A stretch of 35,863 nucleotides of DNA. It comes from an uncultured Oscillospiraceae bacterium. GTDB taxonomy: Bacteria > Bacillota > Clostridia > Oscillospirales > Acutalibacteraceae. Below are positions 14,924 through 23,571 of this stretch, in pieces. The position numbers and the translations under genes are program-made. The notes beneath the pieces are model-generated. The model was not told where the DNA came from and ran no database searches. It saw only the letters and a list, made by a program, of their open reading frames with translations. Positions within the stretch are counted from its first letter, which is position 1; the number at the start of each line of letters is the position of its first letter. Location of the stretch: the NCBI GenBank assembly GCA_905192745.1, contig CAJJLZ010000024.1:1-35863 (forward strand), given 5' to 3'.

Positions 14924-16272
14924 GGCAAAGCGCCTCCTTTCGGCAAAGCGGTCGCGCCGCCCGGCGCGGGGCCTTGTCCCATTCCGCCGGTCAGCGCCGG
15001 GATGGAGGGCGGCGGGAACAGGGAGAGCTGTTCCGCGCCGGGGGTAAAGGGCAGATCCCGGGGATTGCGGCGGGTGTCGGCGGTCAGGTTCTGATAAATG
15101 AAAGAGGGGGTCATCCGTACGCCGGGAGCCATCTGCCCGCGGCAAGTGATGAAATAGATCGCCCGTTTGAGCACCACCCCGATTTTTTTCAGGTCGTCGA
15201 AGGTCAGCTTCCCCGCCCGGCGGGCGGTCAGGATCCGTTCGGCGGATTTCAGCCCGATCCCCGGCACCCGCAGCAGGAGGTCCCGGTCGGCGCGGTTGAC
15301 CTCCACCGGGAAAACGTCGAGGTGGCGGAGGGCCCAGTCGCATTTGGGGTCCAGCAGCGGATCAAGGGAGGGCTGTTCCCGGCTGAGCAGTTCCCCCGCT
15401 TTAAAGCCGTACAGCCGGATCAGCCAGTCGGCCTGATACAGCCGGTGCTCCCGCAGGAGGGGCGGGGGCTGATTCCGCGGCAGCAGGGCGTTGGTCCCCA
15501 CCGGGATGTAAGCGGAGTAAAACACCCGTTTGAGGCGGTATTGCTTATACAGCCCTTCGCTCAGCCGGAGAATCTGCCAGTCGGTGTCCGGCGTGGCCCC
15601 GATAATCATCTGAGTCGCCTGACCGGCGGGAGCAAAGGCGGGGGCATGATGAAAGACAGCCAGCTCCTCCTTGTTCTGGCGCAGGGTATCCCGGATTGCC
15701 GTCATCGGGCGAAGGATGGACTCCTTGCTCTTGTTGGGGGCGAGTACCCGCAGACTCTGTTCGCTGGGAAGTTCGATGTTCACGCTCATCCGGTCGCAGA
15801 GCATCCCGAGCTTGGTCACCAATTCGGGTGAGCAGCCGGGGATGGCCTTGGCGTGGATATAGCCGTTGAAGCGGTATTCCCCCCGCAGAAGTTCCAGCAC
15901 CCGGCACATCCGTTCCATCGACGCGTCGGGGTTCTGCATTACGCCGGAGCTGAGAAACAGCCCTTCGATGTAGTTCCGCTTATAAAACTCCATCGTGAGA
16001 TTCGCCAGCTCTTCCGGGGTGAAGGCGGCGCGGGGCACGTCGTTGGAGCAGCGGTTGACGCAGTACTGGCAATCGTAAATACAGTAGTTGGTCATCAGCA
16101 CCTTGAGCAGGGAGATGCACCGCCCGTCCGCCGCAAAGCTGTGGCAGATGCCGCCGCTGTTCGCGCTGCCGATCATGCCCTCCCTGCCCCCCCGGTCGGA
16201 ACCGCTGGAGGTACAGGCGGCGTCGTATTTGGCGGAGTCGGTGAGTATGCTGAGTTTATCCATCAGATCCAT
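14902..16272 (-). CDS. Putative DNA modification/repair radical SAM protein (TIGR03916-type)
   Basis: 456 residues. The radical SAM cluster motif is CIYDCQYC (C-x3-C-x2-C), preceded by CISLLKVLMTNY, as in this family. A helix-hairpin-helix DNA-binding motif sits near the C-terminus (LLRVPGIGLKSAERILTARRAGKLTFDDLKKIG). Family proteins occur beside DUF4130 and uracil-DNA-glycosylase-like proteins and are suspected of acting on DNA; the reaction is not established. The ATG has GGGAGG at the right distance. The promoter overlaps a LexA-type operator, which suggests induction by DNA damage and supports a repair role. Confidence 0.88.
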   Translation of the reverse strand: MDLMDKLSILTDSAKYDAACTSSGSDRGGREGMIGSANSGGICHSFAADGRCISLLKVLMTNYCIYDCQYCVNRCSNDVPRAAFTPEELANLTMEFYKRNYIEGLFLSSGVMQNPDASMERMCRVLELLRGEYRFNGYIHAKAIPGCSPELVTKLGMLCDRMSVNIELPSEQSLRVLAPNKSKESILRPMTAIRDTLRQNKEELAVFHHAPAFAPAGQATQMIIGATPDTDWQILRLSEGLYKQYRLKRVFYSAYIPVGTNALLPRNQPPPLLREHRLYQADWLIRLYGFKAGELLSREQPSLDPLLDPKCDWALRHLDVFPVEVNRADRDLLLRVPGIGLKSAERILTARRAGKLTFDDLKKIGVVLKRAIYFITCRGQMAPGVRMTPSFIYQNLTADTRRNPRDLPFTPGAEQLSLFPPPSIPALTGGMGQGPAPGGATALPKGGALPWSIPAM

Positions 16273-16301
16273 GGGGGCGCCTCCCGGTCGTTGATGCTAT
16301 C

Positions 16302-16330
16302 AGTATAGAACAAAATTTCGTTAATGTCAA
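16302..16330 (-). promoter_or_regulatory. Promoter of the radical SAM/DUF4130 operon
   Basis: TTGACA, 17-bp spacer, TATACT on the minus strand, about 30 bp before the start codon. The -35 hexamer overlaps the end of a LexA-like box. Confidence 0.75.
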
Positions 16331-16341
16331 ACATTTGTTCG
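16328..16341 (-). promoter_or_regulatory. LexA (DinR-type) SOS box
   Basis: CGAACAAATGTTTG fits the Firmicute LexA consensus CGAACRNRYGTTYC at 13 of 14 positions (only the last base differs). It overlaps the -35 element, the usual place for LexA repression. No other match of this quality was seen by eye near other promoters in the window. Confidence 0.6.
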
Positions 16342-16427
16342 TTTTTGGAGCCTTCTTCTCCCAAACAAGAAATACAGGACAGTATTTTCTCCGGATACAC
16401 GAAAAAAATTCGGTTCGCGCGGGAACG

Positions 16428-16464
16428 AAAAAGCGCCCGGAAACCATTCGGTTTCCGGGCGCTT
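16428..16464 (-). terminator. Terminator of the diguanylate cyclase gene
   Basis: A perfect stem (AAGCGCCCGGAAACC and its complement) with a 4-nt loop; on the minus strand it runs into a T5 tract. It separates the cyclase from the SOS-type promoter. Confidence 0.85.
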
Positions 16465-16534
16465 CGGCGTGTCGCGGGAAAAATAAACGCAGGAGATGAA
16501 GGGGGGACGGGTAAAAACGAAAAACAAATGCCTT

Positions 16535-17269
16535 TTAAGCGCGGGGAGAGTCGGCCTGACGGTAAATGCACCATCGGTTTTTCCCCGCCCGCTTGGCCTG
16601 ATACAGCGCCTGATCGGCTTCCCGGAACAGTTCGGTATAGGTATGCCCGTCCAACGGAAAAAGCGCCGCCCCCAAGCTGACGGTTACATCTTCCCGGCTT
16701 TCGCTTCGCTGGAAAAGGCTGTGCAGCCGGGACAGGCAGCGGGTCAGGGCGGCCCGGTCGGTGACGTGTTCGGTAAAAATAAGGAATTCATCCCCGCCGA
16801 CCCGCCCGATCAGCGCGTTTTCCTGAAAGAACCCCAAAAGGCGCGCGGTGGCTGTTTTTAACGACTCGTCTCCGCAAAGATGCCCATAGCGGTCATTGGT
16901 GGCTTTGAAATTGTCGATATCCAGAATAATCAACGCTCCGGCGGTGCCCGGCGCCGTTAACCGTTCGCCTATCCGATCCTCAATGGCCCGCCGGCTGAAA
17001 ACCCCGGTCAGAAAATCATGCTCCACCATATTCTGCAGCCGTTTCAGTTCCCGGTCGTCCCCGGCTTCGGCTTTTTTCCCGCGCGGAAATATCGCGCGGG
17101 AAAGGAGGAGGGAAACCGCGGCTGCGCCGGTCAGCAGCAGACAAAACAGGAAAAGCGCACCAGGCCATCCCACCCGGAGATAGATGCCGATTCCTCCGAA
17201 CACGCCGGCTGCCGAAAAGCAGACGGCTGGCAGAAAGTGCGCCAGACACTGTTTGAATCGAGACGGCAT
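16535..17269 (-). CDS. Diguanylate cyclase (GGDEF domain), membrane-bound
   Basis: 244 residues. Two membrane helices (about 8-27 and 31-53) with almost no external sensor loop, a short cytoplasmic linker and a complete GGDEF domain: DFLTGVFSRRAIEDR, DIDNFKATNDRYGHLCGDE, RVGGDEFLIF and the C-terminal ADQALYQAKRAGKNR. It should make cyclic di-GMP from two GTP. The allosteric I-site (RxxD five residues before GGDEF) is absent; that position reads QENA, so product inhibition is probably lost. The ATG is chosen because AAGGAGG lies directly upstream, though the frame extends further. It has its own promoter and terminator. No c-di-GMP riboswitch or EAL protein is seen nearby. Confidence 0.92.
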   Translation of the reverse strand: MPSRFKQCLAHFLPAVCFSAAGVFGGIGIYLRVGWPGALFLFCLLLTGAAAVSLLLSRAIFPRGKKAEAGDDRELKRLQNMVEHDFLTGVFSRRAIEDRIGERLTAPGTAGALIILDIDNFKATNDRYGHLCGDESLKTATARLLGFFQENALIGRVGGDEFLIFTEHVTDRAALTRCLSRLHSLFQRSESREDVTVSLGAALFPLDGHTYTELFREADQALYQAKRAGKNRWCIYRQADSPRA

Positions 17270-17367
17270 CCGCCGGCCTCCTTTCCCGGAAACTGAAACA
17301 AAAGGGGGGAAATCGCGGCCTGCCCGATATCGGCTGCTGTGCGGTTTGTGGGCAGGTATTTGTACCA

Positions 17368-17396
17368 ATTATACTACGGAAGAGAAATGAAATCAA
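17368..17396 (-). promoter_or_regulatory. Promoter of the diguanylate cyclase gene
   Basis: TTGATT, 17-bp spacer, TATAAT on the minus strand, about 100 bp ahead of the start. Confidence 0.55.
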
Positions 17397-17406
17397 CATA
17401 TATAAG

Positions 17407-17436
17407 TTCAAATATAGCTATTTATATCTGTATAAT
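17407..17436 (+). promoter_or_regulatory. Possible promoter of the XRE regulator
   Basis: TTCAAA, 18-bp spacer, TATAAT. The AT-rich flanks carry ATAGCT ... AGCTAT half-sites around the -10, which could be an autoregulatory operator. The 17437-17591 remainder shows nothing else clear. Confidence 0.35.
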
Positions 17437-17591
17437 GAGAGCTATTATTATTAGACTACTGGTATAAAGATACCCAAGATACCCCAAAACGACGCTCGGA
17501 AACAGGGAAAGATCCTGCTTTGACCGGCACGGAGATACGTGGGGATATCCGAAAAATGCGCACAGTCTGCACGGGCGGGGAGGGATCAGGG

Positions 17592-17918
17592 ATGAGCGTA
17601 GACTATCAGCTGATCGGGCGGCGTATCAGTCAATACCGCCGCGCCGAGCGGAAAACGCAGGAAAATCTTGCGGAGGGGCTTGGCGTTTCGGTGGGATATA
17701 TCAGCCAGATTGAACGGGGCGTTACCAAGGTCAGTCTGGATACGCTGTCCAATATCGCCCAACTGCTGGATTGCGATATGATCGAACTGCTGGATGGTAC
17801 CGCGTATGGGCGGCGGGACTATCTGAGCGACGAGCTGAAGCAGATGGAGGACGGCCTGACCGACCGGCAGAAAAAGCTGTTGTATGAGGTTATGCAGACT
17901 ATCCGGAAATATTCCTGA
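17592..17918 (+). CDS. XRE-family helix-turn-helix regulator
   Basis: 108 residues. The helix-turn-helix occupies residues 7-62 (IGRRISQYRRAERKTQENLAEGLGVSVGYISQIERGVTKVSLDTLSNIAQLL), close to the SinR/Cro type, followed by a charged helical tail (LKQMEDGLTDRQKKLLYEVMQTIRKYS) likely for dimerisation. The ATG has GGAGGG eight bases upstream and removes a non-homologous 24-codon extension. It stands alone between divergent and convergent neighbours; its targets are unknown. Confidence 0.88.
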   Translation: MSVDYQLIGRRISQYRRAERKTQENLAEGLGVSVGYISQIERGVTKVSLDTLSNIAQLLDCDMIELLDGTAYGRRDYLSDELKQMEDGLTDRQKKLLYEVMQTIRKYS

Positions 17919-17941
17919 AACAGTTGAAACGAAGCGGGCCT

Positions 17942-17963
17942 CTCTCCGGTCCGGGCCGGAGAG
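17942..17963 (+). other. Hairpin downstream of the XRE gene
   Basis: CTCTCCGG TCCGGG CCGGAGAG, a perfect 8-bp stem without T-run, just before a full terminator. Confidence 0.4.
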
Positions 17964-17979
17964 GACCGAATGGAAGCAG

Positions 17980-18022
17980 AAACGCCGCGGCGAACGGAAT
18001 CCCGTTTGCCGCGGCGTTTTTT
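17980..18022. terminator. Bidirectional terminator, XRE / PH-domain genes
   Basis: AAACGCCGCGGC pairs with GCCGCGGCGTTT around an inner GAACGG / CCGTTT stem, with T and A tracts outside. It ends both converging genes. Confidence 0.85.
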
Positions 18023-18041
18023 GGCCGGTGCGTTTATGCGT

Positions 18042-18470
18042 TTATTCGAACAGTTCCGGGGAATCCCCGTCGTTGTCGATGTATTCCCCGGTGCGGAACC
18101 GCATCCGAAGCCGTTCATGTTCCACCTGCTCATCCAACGCTTCCTTGAAATCTCTGGCGTTGCGGATATTGTGGACGCACAGGTTGGGGTGGGTCTTGTC
18201 CGAAGAGACGATCTGCACGCTTCCCAGCCGGAACAGCTTTTGAAACAGCGAGCGGGTGAGCGTGGTGTCCATCACCCGGTACAGCAGGATATCGTTGACT
18301 ACGGTGGTGAGCAGGCCGGTTTTCAGTTCCAGCTTTTTGTTGCTGAGGGTGTACGTCGTGAAGGTGAGGGGCAGTCCAAAAAAGAGGAGCCGCTTGCGCT
18401 CCGTCCACGCAAACTCCTCCTGCGGCTGCTCGATTTCATCAGGGATACCGTTGCGGTTTTCGTCTGTCAT
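18042..18470 (-). CDS. Bacterial PH-domain (bPH2/YdbT-like) protein
   Basis: 142 residues without membrane segments. An acidic N-terminus (residues 1-20) precedes a bacterial PH-like domain: FTTYTLSNKKLELKTGLLTTVVNDILLYRVMDTTLTRSLFQKLFRLGSVQIVSSD... PNLCVHNIRNARDFKEAL. This pattern (a strand ending in a LTT turn, then DILLYRVxD) is typical of the YdbS/YdbT type, which normally has membrane anchors; here only the soluble domain exists. GGAGG lies before the ATG. Function is unknown. Confidence 0.8.
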   Translation of the reverse strand: MTDENRNGIPDEIEQPQEEFAWTERKRLLFFGLPLTFTTYTLSNKKLELKTGLLTTVVNDILLYRVMDTTLTRSLFQKLFRLGSVQIVSSDKTHPNLCVHNIRNARDFKEALDEQVEHERLRMRFRTGEYIDNDGDSPELFE

Positions 18471-18821
18471 GAGGTTGGCCTCCTTTATGTTGCCGGTTGA
18501 TTTTGTCCGCCGGGGGAAGAAAAGAATCTCGGCTTATTTTTGTAAAGGGGGACGCCGGGATCGTCCGTCGGTAATATTATAGCAAAGGCGAACGAAAAAC
18601 GCGAGTGATTTTTCCCAGCGGAGGGAACGGCGGGGGAATTTCTGTTTTTTCTATAGATTCGACGCTATTTTTAACCTTATCGGGGTAGGATAAAAGGGTT
18701 CGGCCGGTTGGGCGGCGGCCCGTCCGGCGGCTTGTTGAATAAACCAAAGCAGCATTTATACAAACTATCCAAACATTTGAATATCAATTCGAAATTGTTT
18801 AAAGAAATGACACAAAACAGC

Positions 18822-18850
18822 TTGCATTTGCTCTCATCAGTTGCTAAAAT
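18822..18850 (+). promoter_or_regulatory. Promoter of the glycogen operon
   Basis: TTGCAT, 17-bp spacer, TAAAAT, about 40 nt before glgB. A CAATT CGA AATTG inverted repeat lies 25-40 bp upstream of the -35 and might bind a regulator. The rest of 18471-18820 holds no feature I can name. Confidence 0.55.
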
Positions 18851-18895
18851 AAGGATAGAACCGGAAAACGGGAAGGGAAAGGGAGGATCAACCCC

Positions 18896-20893
18896 ATGAA
18901 AAACCGAGGCGTATCGTCGGAAGGCTCGCCCGCCCGCCTGTTTCATCAGGGAACGGATGTCCGCGCGTATGAGCTGCTGGGCTGCCATTCCATCGGGGAC
19001 GGCGCTTATGTGTTTCGCACTTGGGCTCCGGACGCGCGGCAGGTTTCGCTGGTCGGCGACTTCAACGGCTGGGACGGCGGCGCCACTCCGCTGGAACGGG
19101 TGAGCGACGGCGGCGTATGGGAATGCACGGTGTCCGGGCTGCAGGAGTATGACGTTTATAAATACTGCATCACCGGCCCCGACGGGAACCGGGAGATGAA
19201 ATCCGACCCCTACGGCTTCCATTTTGAGACCCGGCCTTCCAACGCTTCCCGGGTGTATCATCTGGAAGGGTACGCGTGGGAGGACGCCGACTGGCTGCGG
19301 CGAAAAAATGAAAATACCATTTATGACTGCCCGGTAAATATTTACGAGCTGCATCTTGGTTCCTGGCGGCGGTATCCGGACGGGAACACCTTTTCCTATA
19401 CCCGGCTGGCGGACGAGCTTATCCCCTATGTGCAGGAGATGGGGTATACCCATGTGGAGCTGCTGCCGGTGATGGAATACCCTTACGACGGCTCCTGGGG
19501 ATATCAGGTGACGGGTTACTATGCCCCCACCTCCCGTTACGGAACGCCGAAGGACTTCATGGAATTTGTGGACCGTTTCCATCAGGCGAGGATCGGGGTA
19601 ATCATCGACTGGGTGCCCGCTCATTTCCCGAAGGACGCCTGCGGGCTGTACCGGTACGACGGCGGGCCTTGCTATGAATATGCCGACCCGCGCAAGGGGG
19701 AGCATTACGAGTGGGGCACCTGCGTGTTTGATTATGCCCGGCCGGAGGTCCGCAGCTTCCTGATTTCCAACGCCATGTTCTGGCTGGAAAAATACCATGT
19801 GGACGGCATCCGGGTGGATGCCGTCGCCTCCATGCTTTATCTCGACTATAACCGGCGGGATGGGGAATGGGTGCCCAACCGGTACGGGGGGAAGGAAAAC
19901 CTCGAAGCGGTGGATTTCCTCAAAAAGCTGAACGAGGCTGTGTTCGCCGCCTATCCCAAAACCATGATGATCGCGGAGGAATCCACCTCCTGGCCGCTGG
20001 TTTCCCGTCCCACCAGCATCGGTGGGCTGGGCTTCAATTACAAATGGAATATGGGCTGGATGAACGACATGCTGCGGTATATGTCGCTCGATCCGCTGGC
20101 GCGGAAATACAACCACGACAACCTGACATTTTCCTTCTTCTACGCGTTTTCAGAGAATTATGTACTGCCGATCTCCCACGACGAGGTGGTGCACGGCAAG
20201 GGCTCGCTGATTAACAAAATGCCCGGGGAATACGAGGATAAATTCGCCAGCGTGCGGACCTTCCTCGGGTATATGATGGCTCATCCGGGGAAGAAGCTGC
20301 TTTTCATGGGCTGCGAATTCGGCCAGTTTAAGGAATGGGATTTTGAGAGCGGGCTGGACTGGCTGCTGCTGGACTACGAGTCCCATCGGATGCTGAGGCA
20401 TTTCACCCGTTCCCTCAACCATTTTTATCTGGAAAATCCCCCCTTGTGGGAGAACGACTTTTCCTGGGAGGGCTTCGCCTGGATCGCCCACGACGACTAC
20501 ACCCAGAGCGTGATCTGCTTCCGCCGGATGGATCATAACGGAAACGAGCTCATTGCGGTGTGCAATTTCAATCCGGTCCGCCGGGAGAATTACCGTATTG
20601 GGGTGCCGGTTCACGGCACCTATGTCGAGGTGTTCAATACCGACGCGGCGGAATTCGGGGGCGGCGGGATCCTGAACGGCACGCTGGACAGCGAGCTCCA
20701 GCCCATGCACGGGCTGGAGCAGTCGCTTTCACTGACGCTGCCTCCGCTGTCGGTGCTGTATCTGAAGCTGAAAAAAGCGAAACCGGTGCGGAAAGCCTCC
20801 GTTCTCCGGGAAAAGAAACCGGCCGCGGGCCGTCCCGGATCGGCCGCCGGCGGGAAAAAATCCACGGCGAAAAAATCCGGCGGGATGGAATAA
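18896..20893 (+). CDS. glgB: 1,4-alpha-glucan branching enzyme
   Basis: 665 residues: an N-terminal CBM48 domain (about 30-125, YVFRTWAPDARQVSLVGDFNGWDG) and a GH13 catalytic barrel. Catalytic residues are nucleophile Asp308 (GIRVDAVASM), acid/base Glu361 (MIAEES) and transition-state Asp429 (ISHDEV); region I is IIDWVPAHF. It introduces alpha-1,6 branches into glycogen. The C-terminus carries an unusual 40-residue basic tail rich in Lys, Ala and Gly (KKAKPVRKASVL... KKSTAKKSG) beyond the usual beta domain, probably disordered. GGGAGG precedes the ATG. First gene of a glgBCDA cluster. Confidence 0.97.
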   Translation: MKNRGVSSEGSPARLFHQGTDVRAYELLGCHSIGDGAYVFRTWAPDARQVSLVGDFNGWDGGATPLERVSDGGVWECTVSGLQEYDVYKYCITGPDGNREMKSDPYGFHFETRPSNASRVYHLEGYAWEDADWLRRKNENTIYDCPVNIYELHLGSWRRYPDGNTFSYTRLADELIPYVQEMGYTHVELLPVMEYPYDGSWGYQVTGYYAPTSRYGTPKDFMEFVDRFHQARIGVIIDWVPAHFPKDACGLYRYDGGPCYEYADPRKGEHYEWGTCVFDYARPEVRSFLISNAMFWLEKYHVDGIRVDAVASMLYLDYNRRDGEWVPNRYGGKENLEAVDFLKKLNEAVFAAYPKTMMIAEESTSWPLVSRPTSIGGLGFNYKWNMGWMNDMLRYMSLDPLARKYNHDNLTFSFFYAFSENYVLPISHDEVVHGKGSLINKMPGEYEDKFASVRTFLGYMMAHPGKKLLFMGCEFGQFKEWDFESGLDWLLLDYESHRMLRHFTRSLNHFYLENPPLWENDFSWEGFAWIAHDDYTQSVICFRRMDHNGNELIAVCNFNPVRRENYRIGVPVHGTYVEVFNTDAAEFGGGGILNGTLDSELQPMHGLEQSLSLTLPPLSVLYLKLKKAKPVRKASVLREKKPAAGRPGSAAGGKKSTAKKSGGME

Positions 20894-21058
20894 ATCCGGG
20901 GGGCCGCGCATACATTTCGCTTTTGGAGCCATTCGGGACGACCTTCCCGGAACCCGTCCCGTCCGGGCGCCGGATTCCCGGTCGGCTGATAATCAGGAAT
21001 CGGATTTTCAGGTTAATTGACTATATTGATCTGGCAGGTCATATAAGGAGGAATCGGA

Positions 21059-22273
21059 ATGTTTCGCAAACAGGAATGCGTCGCGATGCTGCTGGCAGGG
21101 GGACAGGGGAGCCGTCTGTATGCCCTGACCCGCAACCTCGCCAAACCGGCCGTCCCCTACGGCGGCAAATACCGGATCATCGACTTCCCGCTCTCCAACT
21201 GCGTCAACTCGGGCATTGAGACGGTGGGGGTGCTGACGCAGTACCAGCCGCTCGTGCTCAACGACTATATCGGCTCGGGACAGCCGTGGGATCTGGACCG
21301 GATGGACGCCGGGGTGCACGTTCTGCCGCCCTATCAGGGCAAGCTGGGCGCGGACTGGTATAAGGGCACGGCGAACGCGATTTATCAGAACATGGCGTTT
21401 ATTGAGCGATATGGCCCGGAATATGTTCTCGTGCTGTCGGGCGACCACATCTACAAGATGGATTATTCCCGGATGATCGCCGAACATAAACGGAACAAAG
21501 CCGACTGTACCATCGCCGTGATCGAGGTGGAGATGTCGGAAGCCAGCCGCTTCGGTATCCTGAACACCAACCCCGACGGCTCGATTTATGAGTTTGACGA
21601 AAAGCCCGAGCATCCGAAAAGCAACCTCGCGTCCATGGGCATCTATGTTTTCAGCTGGGATAAGCTCCGCCGGTATCTGACCGAGGACGAGAACAATCCC
21701 CAGTCCTCCAACGACTTCGGAAAAGACGTTCTTCCCGCCATGCTGGACGCGGGGGAAAGAATGTTTGCCTACCGTTTTTCCGGCTATTGGAAGGATGTCG
21801 GCACGATCGACTCCCTGTGGGAGGCGAATATGGATCTTCTTAATCCCAAGGTGCCGCTCGATCTGTCGGTGCCGGACTGGAAGATTTATTCCCGCAATCC
21901 CGGTCTGCCCCCCCATTTTGTGGGCGGGGGCGCCAAGGTTCAGAACAGCCTGATCTCCGAAGGCGGCAATGTCTACGGGACGGTCGATTCTTCGGTGCTG
22001 TTTGCCGGCGTGACCATTGCCCCGGGGGCGGAGGTGCAGGATTCCATCCTGATGCCGGGAGCCCGGGTGATGGCCGGAGCCAAGGTGCAGTACGCCATCG
22101 TCGCGGAAAACGCGGTGATTGGGGAGGACGCCCGGGTGGGCGCCCGGCCGGAAGAGACCGAGAAGATCGAGGACTGGGGCGTCGCGGTGGTCGCGTCCGG
22201 CGTGACGATCGGCCGCGGCTGCGTGGTTCCGCCCAAGAGTATGATCGACGGCGATCTGGAGGCAAAGGCGTAA
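21059..22273 (+). CDS. glgC: Glucose-1-phosphate adenylyltransferase, catalytic subunit
   Basis: 404 residues. Makes ADP-glucose from glucose-1-phosphate and ATP, the committed step of glycogen synthesis. The nucleotide-binding motif AMLLAGGQGSRLYALT, the VLSGDHIYKMDY metal site, the FDEKP substrate loop and the SMGIYVFSW motif are intact, followed by a left-handed beta-helix (repeats such as VQNSLISEGGNVYG). AAGGAGG precedes the ATG. It should pair with GlgD encoded next. Confidence 0.97.
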   Translation: MFRKQECVAMLLAGGQGSRLYALTRNLAKPAVPYGGKYRIIDFPLSNCVNSGIETVGVLTQYQPLVLNDYIGSGQPWDLDRMDAGVHVLPPYQGKLGADWYKGTANAIYQNMAFIERYGPEYVLVLSGDHIYKMDYSRMIAEHKRNKADCTIAVIEVEMSEASRFGILNTNPDGSIYEFDEKPEHPKSNLASMGIYVFSWDKLRRYLTEDENNPQSSNDFGKDVLPAMLDAGERMFAYRFSGYWKDVGTIDSLWEANMDLLNPKVPLDLSVPDWKIYSRNPGLPPHFVGGGAKVQNSLISEGGNVYGTVDSSVLFAGVTIAPGAEVQDSILMPGARVMAGAKVQYAIVAENAVIGEDARVGARPEETEKIEDWGVAVVASGVTIGRGCVVPPKSMIDGDLEAKA

Positions 22274-22395
22274 CGGACGGCGGAACGGCCGTTCGCCGCC
22301 CGCGCGGCGCGCAGGCGTATGCAGCAGAATCCATGGTAAGCGCGGAGACGGATCCGGCGTGCCGGCGCTTACCCAGAAAGGAATGACGATAAAGG

Positions 22396-23508
22396 ATGCG
22401 TAACAACAATGTTTTGGGAATCCTCTTCCCCAATATGTACGACGAGGCGCTTCCCGCGCTGACCGGCAGCCGTCCTCTCGGTTCGGTTCCCTTTGGCGGC
22501 CGGTACCGCCTGATTGACTTTGCCCTGTCCAACCTGGTCAACGCCGGCATCTCCAAGGTCGGGATCGTGACTCAGGACAATTATCAGTCGCTGATGGATC
22601 ACATCGGTTCCGGAAAATCGTGGGATCTTTCCCGCAAAAACGAAGGGCTGTATTTTCTTCCTCCCGTCGCCATGAGCGACGAGCTGTATGCGGGCCGGAT
22701 CGCCTCCCTGATCGGCATCCGTCCCTTTTTCCGCAATTCCAAGGAGGATTATGTCATCCTGTCCGACTGCCATGTGGTGGGCAATATCGATTATGACCGG
22801 ATGCTCAAGGCCCATATGGACTCCGGGGCGGATATCACCGTCGCCTGCAAGCACGGCGACGCGCCCCATCTGAACGGCAATCTCCTTCTCTGGATGGGGG
22901 AGGACGGCCGGGTGAACGATATTATGCTGGGCCATTCCCCGGCCGGGGAATGCGATTTCGGCCTCGGTCTGTACATTATGCGGAAGGATTTCCTCACCCG
23001 GATGCTGGACGCGGCGGCCAGCCGCAACCAGATGAATTTTGACCGGGATATCCTGCTCCGCCATCTGGACGACGTGCGGATCTGCGGATACCGCGTGCCG
23101 GAATATACGGCGGTCATCTCCTCCCCCGGTAGCTTTTTCTCCGCCAACATGGCGCTGCTCAACCCGGATGTGCGCGCCGCTCTTTTCCAGAGCCAGCGGC
23201 AGATTTATACCAAGGTGCGGGACGCCGCGCCCGCGCTGTACGGGCTGCACGCGTCGGTTTCCAACTCCTTGGTGGCGGACGGCTGCCTGATCGAGGGCAC
23301 GGTGCGCAACTCCATCATTTTCCGGGATGTACGGATCGCGCGGGATGCCTACGTGGAAAACAGTATCGTGATGCAGGGCGCTATCGTCTGCGAGAAAACC
23401 GCCCTGAACTGCGCCGTGCTGGATAAGGATGTGGTTATCAAGGCCAGCCGGAACCTCAGCGGGGCGGAGGATTATCCCATTTTTATCGACAAAGGAACGG
23501 TCGTCTGA
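22396..23508 (+). CDS. glgD: Glucose-1-phosphate adenylyltransferase subunit GlgD
   Basis: 370 residues, homologous to GlgC but with a degenerate active site: the GGQGSRL loop is replaced by LFPNMYDEALPALTGSRPLGS and the catalytic DHIYKMD by DCHVVGNIDYD. In other Firmicutes GlgD is a non-catalytic partner that tunes GlgC. The C-terminal beta-helix repeats are present. Located 122 bp after glgC and 63 bp before glgA, in the same direction with no terminator between. Confidence 0.96.
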   Translation: MRNNNVLGILFPNMYDEALPALTGSRPLGSVPFGGRYRLIDFALSNLVNAGISKVGIVTQDNYQSLMDHIGSGKSWDLSRKNEGLYFLPPVAMSDELYAGRIASLIGIRPFFRNSKEDYVILSDCHVVGNIDYDRMLKAHMDSGADITVACKHGDAPHLNGNLLLWMGEDGRVNDIMLGHSPAGECDFGLGLYIMRKDFLTRMLDAAASRNQMNFDRDILLRHLDDVRICGYRVPEYTAVISSPGSFFSANMALLNPDVRAALFQSQRQIYTKVRDAAPALYGLHASVSNSLVADGCLIEGTVRNSIIFRDVRIARDAYVENSIVMQGAIVCEKTALNCAVLDKDVVIKASRNLSGAEDYPIFIDKGTVV

Positions 23509-23571
23509 TACCGGCCGGCGGCCGGACGGCAACGTATAAGCGGCGCAACAGGAAAGGAGCGGATCAAATTC

